Shown here: positions 9,172 through 16,831 of the stretch, one piece after another
How the letters are laid out: each line of letters opens with the position of its first letter
Numbering within the stretch: the first letter of the stretch is position 1
DNA from: WVYX01 sp039592335
Lineage (GTDB): Bacteria; Gemmatimonadota; Gemmatimonadetes; Gemmatimonadales; GWC2-71-9
Assembly (NCBI GenBank): GCA_039592335.1
Contig: JBDHBX010000004.1
Location: 79,015-143,014, forward strand
Direction of reading: 5' to 3'
DNA length: 64,000 bases
Program-made: the position numbers and the translations under genes
The notes under the pieces: model-generated
Databases searched by the model: none
What the model was told of the DNA's origin: nothing
Seen by the model: the letters and a program-made list of their open reading frames with translations, nothing else

Positions 9172-11616
9172 ATGTCGCAGCAGTATGAGCAGATCCGGGC
9201 CGTCCTGGCCGACCGCTATCTGATCGACCGCGAGGTCGGTCGGGGCGGGGCGGCCACCGTCTATCGCGCTGAGGACCGCAAGCATCGACGGCGCGTGGCG
9301 GTGAAAGTGCTGCGTCCGGAGGTGAGCCAGGCGGTGGGCCCCGAGCGGTTCCTGCGGGAGATCGAGATCGTGGCCGCCCTCTCGCACCCCCACATCCTCC
9401 CCCTGTATGACTCGGGCGACGCCGACGGCTACCTCTTCTACGTCATGCCCTACGTGGACGGGGGCACGCTGCGCGACCTCATGGTCCGGGACCGGCGGGT
9501 CCCGGTCGAGGAAACGCTGCGCCTCGCCCACCAGGTGGCAGGCGCGCTGGCGCACGCCCACCGGCACAACATCGTGCACCGCGACATCAAGCCGGAGAAC
9601 GTGCTGCTGACCGAGGGCAACGCCCTGGTCACCGACTTCGGCATCGGCAAGGCGGTGTGCGATGTCTGCGAGGACGACCACATCACCATCGCGGGGACAC
9701 CCATTGGCACGCCGGCGTACATGAGTCCCGAGCAGTCCATGGGGGAGGACGTGGACGCGCGCAGCGACATCTACAGCCTGGCGTGTCTGCTTTTCGAGAT
9801 GCTCACCGGCCGGCCCCCGTTCCAGGGATCCACGGCGCAAGCCACGTTGGTGCTGCACGCCGTCCAGGAGATCCCCTCGGCCAGAGCACGGGTGCCCGAA
9901 CTCCCCCAGTACCTGGACGAGGCGCTGCAGCGGGCGATGGCCAAGTCCCCCGACGACCGCTACGAGACGGTCACGGAGTTCGTGCAGGCGCTGGGGCTGG
10001 TCAGCACCGCGGCCGTGCCGGCCGCGGGCATCGTCACGTGCGACAACTGCGGAATGGAGGCGCTCCCGGGTCGGACCGTGTGCGCCCATTGCGGTACGCA
10101 GCTCATCGGACGCCCCCGGGCTGGGGTGCAGGGCCTATCTCGCAGGTGGATCGCGGCCGCCGTGACCACGTTCGGCGTGGTCCTGAGTGTCTTGGGAATG
10201 TGGTGGGTGCTGGGAAGCCCTGCGTTCGGCGCGCAGCAGATCGAATCCCTGGCCATCCTGCCACTGGCCGACCTCTCGGGCGACTCGGCGCAACACCACT
10301 TCGTGGACGGGATGCACGATGCGCTGATCGCCGAAATCGCGCAGATCGGTGCCCTCAAAGTGATCTCCCGGACGTCTGTGATGCGGTATCGAGGCAGCGA
10401 GGAGTCGGTGCCCGAGATCGCCCAGACGCTGGGGGTGGACGCAGTGCTCGAGGGCTCCGTGGTGCGTGCGGGCGACAGCGTGCGCATCACGGCACAGCTG
10501 ATCGCCGCCGACCCCGAGCGGCATCTATGGGCCGGGACCTACGATCGCGAGCTGCGTGACGTGTTCGCCGTGTACACCGAGGTGGCGCGCGCGATTGCGC
10601 GGGAGGTCGTGGCCGAACTCACGCCCCAGCAGGAGGCGCGACTCGCCGTGTCCCGTGCCGTCGACCCCGAAGTGCTCGATGCCTACTTGCAGGGCCGCTA
10701 TCATGCGTCGCGCGGATCCGTCGACGGGTTCCGGCGGGCCATCACCTTGTTCGAGACGGCCGTCGAGCACGACTCCCTCTTCGCTCCCGCCCACTCCGCG
10801 CTCGCCCTGTCCACGCACCTGCTGGGGTTCTACGGCGGGCTCCCCGAGCACATCGCGGAGCCACGAGCGAAGGCGGCGGCCGAGCGAGCGCTGGCGCTCG
10901 ACGGGGGACTCGCCGAGGCTCGTGCAGTGCTGGCCGGCATTCAGGCGATGCACGAATGGGACTGGAGCGCTGCCGAGCGGGAGTACGAACAGGCGATCGC
11001 TCTAGACCCCAGCTCGGCCATCGCGCGCGCCTGGTACGCGTATCACTTGACCTCGATGGGGCGGCACGAGGCGGCGATCGCGGAGGCGCGCCGCAGCCTA
11101 GAGCTGGATCCGCTGAACCCCGCGGCCCGAGTCGTTCTGGCGGATCAGTTGCTGTACGACCGGCAGTACTCCCGCGCGATCGAGGAACTGCAGCAGGCGC
11201 TGGCCCTCGAGCCGGACCTGGATCGGGCGTGGGAGGTGATGGAGGATGCGCACGCCCTGGCTGGAGACTATGACGCTGCGGTCGCGGTGCGCCGTCGCCG
11301 GCTCACAGCGGCAGGGAGTGCTCCGACCGCTGCGGAGGGTCTTGCGCGGAGCTACGCATCGGACGGGTCCGCAGGCTACTGGCGCTGGCGACTGCGGTGG
11401 CTCGAGCGACAGTCTGAGCTGGGCTACGTGTCCCCGAGCCGTGTCGCGCAGGCGTACGCGGCGCTGGGGGATGCGGACGCGGCGATGGAGTGGCTGGAGC
11501 GAGCCTATCAGGCCCGGGACGCCATGGAGCTGTTGCAGGTGTCTCCCTACTTCGATGCCCTGCGTCACGATCTGCGATTCCAGGCCCTGCTCGAGCGGAT
11601 GGCGTTCCCCGACTGA
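9172..11616 (+). CDS. Ser/Thr kinase with zinc ribbon, TolB-like domain and TPRs
   Basis: An 814-residue receptor-type kinase. The kinase domain (about 10-275) has VGRGGAATVY, the ATP-binding K45 in VAVKVLRP, HRDIKPEN (catalytic D138), TDFGIG and GTPAYMSPEQ. It is followed by a CxxC...CxxC zinc ribbon (about 295-315), one membrane helix (about 325-347), an extracytoplasmic TolB/FlgO-like domain (SLAILPLADLSG, DAVLEGSVVRAG) and TPR repeats (about 510-800). This architecture is common in Gemmatimonadota and Acidobacteriota and probably joins ligand sensing outside the cell to Ser/Thr phosphorylation inside. The frame also has an ATG at 9133; I prefer 9172 because kinases of this family begin just before LADRYLIDREVG. 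Neither start has a strong ribosome site. Confidence 0.9.
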   Translation: MSQQYEQIRAVLADRYLIDREVGRGGAATVYRAEDRKHRRRVAVKVLRPEVSQAVGPERFLREIEIVAALSHPHILPLYDSGDADGYLFYVMPYVDGGTLRDLMVRDRRVPVEETLRLAHQVAGALAHAHRHNIVHRDIKPENVLLTEGNALVTDFGIGKAVCDVCEDDHITIAGTPIGTPAYMSPEQSMGEDVDARSDIYSLACLLFEMLTGRPPFQGSTAQATLVLHAVQEIPSARARVPELPQYLDEALQRAMAKSPDDRYETVTEFVQALGLVSTAAVPAAGIVTCDNCGMEALPGRTVCAHCGTQLIGRPRAGVQGLSRRWIAAAVTTFGVVLSVLGMWWVLGSPAFGAQQIESLAILPLADLSGDSAQHHFVDGMHDALIAEIAQIGALKVISRTSVMRYRGSEESVPEIAQTLGVDAVLEGSVVRAGDSVRITAQLIAADPERHLWAGTYDRELRDVFAVYTEVARAIAREVVAELTPQQEARLAVSRAVDPEVLDAYLQGRYHASRGSVDGFRRAITLFETAVEHDSLFAPAHSALALSTHLLGFYGGLPEHIAEPRAKAAAERALALDGGLAEARAVLAGIQAMHEWDWSAAEREYEQAIALDPSSAIARAWYAYHLTSMGRHEAAIAEARRSLELDPLNPAARVVLADQLLYDRQYSRAIEELQQALALEPDLDRAWEVMEDAHALAGDYDAAVAVRRRRLTAAGSAPTAAEGLARSYASDGSAGYWRWRLRWLERQSELGYVSPSRVAQAYAALGDADAAMEWLERAYQARDAMELLQVSPYFDALRHDLRFQALLERMAFPD

Positions 11617-11618
11617 CG

Positions 11619-12293
11619 ATGGCCTACGGACTCCACTGGGAGTGGCGCGGCTTCGGTGCCCTCGACCCGGAGGTGCGGCGGCGGATCGAGAACCTGCCGC
11701 GCCTGTTCCCGGGTGACCTCGCGGGTGTGGACAGCTACTACTGGTATCCCGGCTGCGACGTCAACCTCAAGCTCAGAGACTTTGAAGCACGGGCCGGGGT
11801 CAAGCTGAAGCGACTGCGCGACGTCGATGCCGAGACCGGACTCCAACTCTGGCTCGAGGACGAGCGGGAAGACTATCCCTTTCCGCTGCAGCCCGATGCC
11901 GTGCGTCGGCTAGCGGGCGCGCTGGGCGTCGACACGTCGCCTCCACCACGTCCCATGGGGCGGTGCACGCTCCTCACGCTGCTGCGGGAGGCGCGCCCCG
12001 GCCTCGTCGTGGTGGCGGTCCAGAAGACCCGCTCCATCCGACGCTGGACTGCGGGAGACCGTGAGGTTCTCGTCGATATTGCCGAGATCGCCTCGCCGGA
12101 ACGCGTGACCTCGGTGGGGGTGGAGGACGGCGCCGGGCTGGTTGGCTCCGCTTCCGAGGAGGAGATGGCGGCAGCGAAGCTGGACGTCACGGCCGCCCTG
12201 GGCGCGCTGGGTCTCCCGGGCACGCTCACCGCGGCGAGCTATCTTGAGGCAGTCGCAGCATGGGCCGCGGGGGGGACGGTGCTCAGGCTGTAG
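11619..12293 (+). CDS. CYTH-like hypothetical protein
   Basis: A 224-residue soluble protein starting 2 nt after the stop of the Ser/Thr kinase gene, so probably coexpressed. Alternating charged beta strands (DVNLKLRD, GVKLKRLRD, LQLWLEDERED, VVVAVQKTR, EVLVDIAEI, TSVGVEDG) resemble the tunnel fold of CYTH/triphosphate-tunnel metalloenzymes, in which Lys, Arg and Glu line the barrel. The canonical ExExK start motif is not obvious, so this is fold-level inference only. The 3' end overlaps the convergent CPBP gene by 11 nt. Confidence 0.65.
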   Translation: MAYGLHWEWRGFGALDPEVRRRIENLPRLFPGDLAGVDSYYWYPGCDVNLKLRDFEARAGVKLKRLRDVDAETGLQLWLEDEREDYPFPLQPDAVRRLAGALGVDTSPPPRPMGRCTLLTLLREARPGLVVVAVQKTRSIRRWTAGDREVLVDIAEIASPERVTSVGVEDGAGLVGSASEEEMAAAKLDVTAALGALGLPGTLTAASYLEAVAAWAAGGTVLRL

Positions 12294-12942
12294 GCCCGTC
12301 GTCCCGGTCGCCGGGTCCCGCTGCATCGCCGTTGCGGCCCGCGTCCGCTTCCACGACGGCCAGGTCCGGCCGCGGCGCCTGGCGTACCCAGTGCAGCAGT
12401 GCGATGACGTCGTACAGCGTGTGCACGACGATCGGGACGACCAGGTTGCCAGTCACGAGGAAGAGCATCCCCAGATAGATCCCCAGGAGAGCGGCCAGCA
12501 GCGCATACGTGTGGGTCACGAAGTGCGCCAGGCCGAACAGCGCCCCGGCCACCAGGACCCCCGCCGCGGGCCCCGCGATGTCGGTAATACCGCGCTGCAC
12601 GAGGCCGCGAAACAGAGCCTCCTCGCCGACGCCCGCCAGCAGCGCGATGAGCACCAGCTCACCCGCCGCGCAGTCGGCGAATAGGGGCACGATGGTCTCC
12701 TCCACCGCGCGGCGCAGTCGACGCAGCGGCGACCAGGTCGTGCTGGACATCCACCACATGAGGAGCAGGGTCGGAACCGTGGCAACGGTCCCCCATGCGA
12801 GCGCCCCGGGCGTGACGCGGGCGCCGCCGAAGGGGGGTATGCCGAAGAGTAGCCCGAGCGCCAGGGCGATGACCAGGAGGCCGCCCTCGAGGGCGACCGC
12901 CAGGCGCACGACGGGGTGCGGTCCGCGAGCCGGTCGTCTCAT
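12283..12942 (-). CDS. CPBP-family intramembrane metalloprotease (Abi/Rce1)
   Basis: A 219-residue membrane protein with about six helices. It carries the CPBP signature: EEALFRG (EExxxR, motif 1), FGLAHF with the conserved His (motif 2), and VPIVVHTLYD (motif 3). The family includes Rce1 prenyl-protein proteases and bacterial proteins linked to bacteriocin immunity or membrane-protein processing. The chosen start is the ATG at 12942, which begins a basic N-terminus; the frame extends further upstream into non-membrane sequence. It is divergent from the CotH-like pair and convergent with the CYTH-like gene. Confidence 0.85.
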   Translation of the reverse strand: MRRPARGPHPVVRLAVALEGGLLVIALALGLLFGIPPFGGARVTPGALAWGTVATVPTLLLMWWMSSTTWSPLRRLRRAVEETIVPLFADCAAGELVLIALLAGVGEEALFRGLVQRGITDIAGPAAGVLVAGALFGLAHFVTHTYALLAALLGIYLGMLFLVTGNLVVPIVVHTLYDVIALLHWVRQAPRPDLAVVEADAGRNGDAAGPGDRDDGPTA

Positions 12943-12986
12943 GCCCCACTCTATTGCCCCGTTCCCAGAGGCGGAAGCCAGGGGGG

Positions 12987-13016
12987 TTGCGGAGCGCCGG
13001 GTTGGTGGCAGAATAT
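12987..13016 (+). promoter_or_regulatory. Candidate sigma-70-type promoter for the CotH-like pair
   Basis: TTGCGG at 12987-12992 is followed after a 17-bp spacer by AGAATA (13010-13015). It would drive the tandem gene pair starting at 13103 with an 85-nt leader. The same -35 hexamer, TTGCGG, is found before the Ku gene. Confidence 0.4.
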
Positions 13017-13102
13017 GGGGATCGTCCCGCGCCGAGCGGGGCGCCACGCGCCGGGCGTCGCCTCAAGGGACGGCGCCGGATTCCCCCTCCAGAAGGAGAC
13101 AT

Positions 13103-14209
13103 ATGCCTCGTGTCCTGGGCCTGATTTGTGTTGTGGCTGCCCTGCCGCTCGGCGGGCTCGCCGCGCAGGAGCTATTGCCGAACCAGGGGGAGACGAGGGA
13201 AGCCGCGCCCCTGTTCCGGTCGAACGACGTGCTGGTCGCAACGGTCGAGGCGCCGCTCAAGACGGCACTGGACGACCGCGGAGAGGGCCGGGAGTTCCAC
13301 CAGGGACGCCTCATCTATCTGGACCCGCTCAACGCCGAGGAGGGTCCGCTGGAGCTGGACGTCGAGATCCGGGTGCGGGGCAACTTTCGGGCGCAGCGCA
13401 AGAACTGCAGCTTCCCGCCGCTGCGCATGGACATGGGCGGGGATCAACTGAGGCACACGGTGTTCGAGGGGCAGAGCAGGCTCCGTCTCGTGACACACTG
13501 TCGCGACCAACGCAACGACCGTGGACAGTACGTCTTGCAGGAATACCTCGCGTACCGCGTGTTCAACCTCCTCAGTGATCTGAGTGTGCAGGTGCGGCTG
13601 GCCCGGATCACCTATGTGGATACGGAAGGCACGCGCGATCCGTTCACGCGCTACGCGTTCTTCCTGGAGGACTACAACGAAACGGCCGCCCGCAGTGGCT
13701 GGGAGTTGCTCAAGCTGCCGCAGATGCCACCGGATCAGATCGATCAGGGGCGGCTCGCGACGTTCGAGGTGTTCCAGTTCATGATCGGCAACACCGATTG
13801 GTCGGTGGCCTTCGCCAGCGAGGGCGAGGATTACTGCTGCCACAACGCGGTCATGATGGGGACCATGGTTGGGCCCGTGTTGCCGGTGCCGTTTGATTTC
13901 GATTGGGCGGGAGTCGTGGACGCTCCGTACGCGACGCCCGATTCCCGCTTGAACATTCGCTCAGTGCGACAGCGCAAGTTCTGGGGTATCTGCAAGCCGC
14001 GTGAGGTGGTGGAGGGTGCGTTCCCACTCTTCGACGAGAAGCGCGAGGAGATCTACGAGCTGTACCGCGCCCAGGAGGGGCTGGATGAGCGGCAGATCCA
14101 GAAGAGCCTCGAGTATTACGACGAGTTCTACACCATCATCTTTGACGAGCGGCGTGCCAAGCGGGAGATCTTCGACGAGTGCCGCCAGCTCCAGCGACGG
14201 GAGGAGTGA
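13103..14209 (+). CDS. Secreted CotH-kinase-like protein, first of tandem pair
   Basis: A 368-residue exported protein: ATG at 13103, 4 nt after AAGGAG (13093-13098), and a signal peptide ending near GLAAQE (residue 20). A beta-rich N-terminal part with the Cys of KNCSFPPLR is followed by a helical part (VLQEYLAYRVFNLL, VRLARITYVDTEG, RYAFFLEDYNE). It then has a kinase-like active-site pattern: GNTDW (D232), CCHN (N248), PFDFDW (D265/D267). This order matches CotH-type atypical kinases, in which such Asp/Asn residues bind metal-ATP and act as base. An exported protein kinase is therefore possible but unproven. It overlaps the paralogue downstream by 1 nt. Confidence 0.75.
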   Translation: MPRVLGLICVVAALPLGGLAAQELLPNQGETREAAPLFRSNDVLVATVEAPLKTALDDRGEGREFHQGRLIYLDPLNAEEGPLELDVEIRVRGNFRAQRKNCSFPPLRMDMGGDQLRHTVFEGQSRLRLVTHCRDQRNDRGQYVLQEYLAYRVFNLLSDLSVQVRLARITYVDTEGTRDPFTRYAFFLEDYNETAARSGWELLKLPQMPPDQIDQGRLATFEVFQFMIGNTDWSVAFASEGEDYCCHNAVMMGTMVGPVLPVPFDFDWAGVVDAPYATPDSRLNIRSVRQRKFWGICKPREVVEGAFPLFDEKREEIYELYRAQEGLDERQIQKSLEYYDEFYTIIFDERRAKREIFDECRQLQRREE

Positions 14210-15348
14210 TGGCTGGTCGAGTTCTTCGAGTCCTGATGGGGGTCGCGTTCCTGGCCCTCCCCGCCGCCGCCCAGGAGATGCCGGACTCCGCTCAGGCGGC
14301 GCCGGATTCCACCCAGGTGGCGGCGTCCGTCCAGGCGGCGCCCAGCCCCGGCGAGGCGCAACCGCTCTTCGCCTCCGACGAGGTGCTCACGGCGTTTCTC
14401 GAGGCGCCGTTCCAGGACGTGTTCCGATACCGGTCGGGGAGCGACCGCACTGAGTACCCGGCGACGCTGAGCGTGGCGGATCCGGTCGCCGGCAGGATGG
14501 AGACGTACGAGGTTCAGGTGCGCGTGCGGGGACACTTCCGTGCCCTGGAGAGCACCTGTGCTTTCCCCTCCCTCCGCATCAACTTCAAGAAGGGGGATGT
14601 CGAGGGGACGTTGTTTGAGGATCAGGACAAGCTCCGGCTCGTCGCGCACTGTCAGGGTACGCGGGAGTACGAGCAGAATGTGCTGCAGGAGTACCTCACC
14701 TACCGCATGTTCAATCAGTTGACCGACCGCAGCCTGCGTGTCCGACTGGTCCGCCTGACCTACGTGGACACCAAGCAGTCGAGCGGACAGCAGGTGACGA
14801 GGTACGCCTTCTTCATCGAGCCGTACGAGGCAGCGGCAGCGCGCATGGGGTGGGAGGAGCTGGAGCTCGGGTCGGTGATACCGTTCGACCTCGACCAGCA
14901 GCAGCTCAGCACGTTCGAGCTGTTCCAGTACATGATCGCCAACACCGATTGGTCCATCGCGTTTCCCAAGTTGGGGGAGGAGTTCTGCTGCCACAACGCG
15001 CTGCTGATCGGCAACATGGCGGGACCGGTATATCCCATCCCCTACGACTTCGACTGGTCGGGGATCATCGATGCCAACTATGCCATCCCGGACCAGAAGC
15101 TCGGTATCAGCTCGGTGCGGCAGCGGCGGTTCTGGGGCGTCTGCCGGGGCCGTGAGACGCTGGAGGAGGTGATCCCGCTCTTCAACGAGCAGCGGGAGGA
15201 CATCTACGCGCTGTTTCGCGATCAGATCGGGATGATGCCGAGAGAGAAGGACCGGACGTTGGATTACCTGGATGACTTCTACGAGGTGATCAACGACGAC
15301 GAGGAGTTCACGAAGGAGATCGTGGACCGGTGCCGGCCGGTGGGGTGA
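14209..15348 (+). CDS. Secreted CotH-kinase-like protein, second of tandem pair
   Basis: A 379-residue paralogue of the preceding gene, with the same blocks in the same order: GNxxx beta region (VRVRGHFRALESTCAFPSLR), LQEYLTYRMFNQL, RLVRLTYVDT, RYAFFIEPYE, then ANTDW (D247), CCHN (N263) and PYDFDW (D280/D282). The signal peptide ends near AAAQEM. A Pro/Ala/Gln-rich low-complexity stretch after it (about 27-50) is absent from the first copy. The TGATG overlap with the first gene (ATG at 14209, after GGAGG) implies coupled translation. Tandem duplication followed by divergence is the simple origin. Substrate unknown. Confidence 0.75.
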   Translation: MAGRVLRVLMGVAFLALPAAAQEMPDSAQAAPDSTQVAASVQAAPSPGEAQPLFASDEVLTAFLEAPFQDVFRYRSGSDRTEYPATLSVADPVAGRMETYEVQVRVRGHFRALESTCAFPSLRINFKKGDVEGTLFEDQDKLRLVAHCQGTREYEQNVLQEYLTYRMFNQLTDRSLRVRLVRLTYVDTKQSSGQQVTRYAFFIEPYEAAAARMGWEELELGSVIPFDLDQQQLSTFELFQYMIANTDWSIAFPKLGEEFCCHNALLIGNMAGPVYPIPYDFDWSGIIDANYAIPDQKLGISSVRQRRFWGVCRGRETLEEVIPLFNEQREDIYALFRDQIGMMPREKDRTLDYLDDFYEVINDDEEFTKEIVDRCRPVG

Positions 15349-15381
15349 GCTGAGCGCTTCCGCGGTCTGCTGTCGGGCTCG

Positions 15382-15417
15382 AAAAAGGGCGACCTCCGCC
15401 ATGCGGGGGTCGCCCTT
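15382..15417. terminator. Intrinsic terminator, mainly for the Crp/Fnr gene
   Basis: A 10-bp perfect stem that extends to about 15 pairs with mismatches (15385-15399 with 15403-15417) lies between convergent genes. On the minus strand it is followed by five T (15386-15382), giving a good rho-independent terminator for the regulator gene. It may also stop plus-strand transcripts. Confidence 0.7.
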
Positions 15418-15438
15418 CGCGTGTCGTCAGGACTCGGC

Positions 15439-16197
15439 CTAGTCCCTTCCGGCTGCCGCCTCCAAGCCTTCGCGGTTCCGTATCCGGATCATGCGCCGGG
15501 AGACCTCGACCGTGTCGGGACCGGCGCGCCCAGGGCGCACCTTGCGGCGGTTGGGGATCGTGGCCGACTGGCGCGATACTTCGATGAGCCCCTGCGTGGT
15601 GAGGTCTCCCATGGCTCGGGAGACGGTCTCGCGGCTGGATCCCACCATCTGCGCGATGAGATGGTGCGTGAGCTGCTGGCTGATGCTGACGCCATCGTTC
15701 TGATCGGCCATTTCCAACAGCAGGCCGGCCACGCGGGCCGGCACGTCCTGCAGCACCAGACTGCTGATCTTCGAGTCCGCCTGCCGCAGCCGCTTGCAGA
15801 AGGCGCGGAGGAGTCCGAACGCCACCATCGGCATCTCCTCCAGACACCGCTGGAAGTCCTCCCGGTGCAGGATTAGGAGCTCGGAGTCCTCCATGGCGAT
15901 GACGTTCGCGGAGAGCGGCTGATCGTCGATGAGGGACATCTCGCCGAAGAAGTCGCCCTTGCTGCGGGTCGAGAGGATGACCTCGCGACCGTCCTCGGCC
16001 GTGAGCACGATCTTCACCTGGCCCGAGAGCACAACGTAGAGCGCCTCCCCGGGGCGGTCCTCGAAGGCGATGATGGAGTTCTTCGCGTAGGTCCGCGTGT
16101 GAGCGGCATCCGCGATGCGCTCCAGATCGCCCTCCCGCACCTGGGTGAAGAGAGGGACGTCTCGCAGGGCGTCGGCTACGGCGATGGAGTCTCTCAT
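15439..16197 (-). CDS. Crp/Fnr-family transcriptional regulator
   Basis: A 252-residue regulator with an N-terminal cyclic-nucleotide-binding fold (PLFTQVREGDLERIA; GEALYVVLSGQVKI; GDFFGEMSLIDDQPLSANV, about 15-125) and a C-terminal winged helix (SQQLTHHLIAQMVG, SRETVSRAMGDLTTQGLIEV). FGEMSLIDDQPLSA resembles cNMP-binding loops. There is no N-terminal Cys cluster, so it is not an oxygen-sensing FNR. A basic C-terminal extension of about 45 residues follows the helix-turn-helix. ATG 16197 is preferred over an in-frame site 10 codons earlier. It lies one gene away from a molybdoenzyme gene, so control of alternative respiration is a reasonable guess. Confidence 0.9.
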   Translation of the reverse strand: MRDSIAVADALRDVPLFTQVREGDLERIADAAHTRTYAKNSIIAFEDRPGEALYVVLSGQVKIVLTAEDGREVILSTRSKGDFFGEMSLIDDQPLSANVIAMEDSELLILHREDFQRCLEEMPMVAFGLLRAFCKRLRQADSKISSLVLQDVPARVAGLLLEMADQNDGVSISQQLTHHLIAQMVGSSRETVSRAMGDLTTQGLIEVSRQSATIPNRRKVRPGRAGPDTVEVSRRMIRIRNREGLEAAAGRD

Positions 16198-16346
16198 TGG
16201 GAAAGACCGGGCTGCTGACGGGGTCAAGTTTATGGCCGGTCGGGCCGCAGGTCAATCGTGCGCCTTCCGGGCCGCCGGCTGGCCTGGCTCGACATTGGGC
16301 GCGATCCGGCCAATACTGAGGCCCGGACGAGCTCGGGAGCATCGTG

Positions 16347-16787
16347 ATGAGCGAGATCAAGATTCGCGTGACCGGGTGGAAGGCCGTCGTGGTGCTGCTC
16401 CTCGCGGCGGCTTTCGTGGGCCACCGCTACTACGCCGTGCAGACCACGCTGGCGACCGGTGCCGCCGACGAGCTCCGGTTCTGGCTCGCGGCCGAGTACG
16501 TGGCGCAGGGGCTTCCGGCGCTCGAGGATGCCGTGGCGCGAGGCGATGCGGCGGCGGCCGAGGAGCAGGCGCGTGAGATCGTGGCGCGGGACCGCATCGA
16601 GTTCACCGACATGAGTGCCCGTGGAGCGCCCGACGATCTCGCGGTCCGGGTGACGATCCGGGTCGACGGCAGGACGCCGCCCGATGGGCGGGAGGTGCGC
16701 TACTTCCGCATGCGGCACTCGACCGTCACGGGCTGGCGGATGCGGCGGGAGACGACGAAGCTGGGGTACTACCTCACGCTGTTCTAG
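16347..16787 (+). CDS. Small membrane-anchored hypothetical protein
   Basis: A 146-residue protein with an N-terminal signal anchor (VVVLLLAAAFVGHRYY, about 13-30) and a soluble outer domain of mixed helix and strand (YVAQGLPALEDAVARG; DLAVRVTIRVDG). The start is the ATG at 16347 after GGGAG (16334-16338). I do not recognise the family. It is divergent from the Crp/Fnr gene and convergent with the molybdoenzyme fusion, and ends 45 nt from the latter. Confidence 0.7.
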   Translation: MSEIKIRVTGWKAVVVLLLAAAFVGHRYYAVQTTLATGAADELRFWLAAEYVAQGLPALEDAVARGDAAAAEEQAREIVARDRIEFTDMSARGAPDDLAVRVTIRVDGRTPPDGREVRYFRMRHSTVTGWRMRRETTKLGYYLTLF

Positions 16788-16831
16788 CAGCTGGTCACCG
16801 CGCGGCCGCACGGGGGTGGAAGGGCGCGCGG

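Noticed and set aside
15308..16360. A 350-codon open frame overlapping the Crp/Fnr gene on the same strand in another frame.
   Set aside because: The Crp/Fnr frame has clear domains; this one has only low-complexity sequence.
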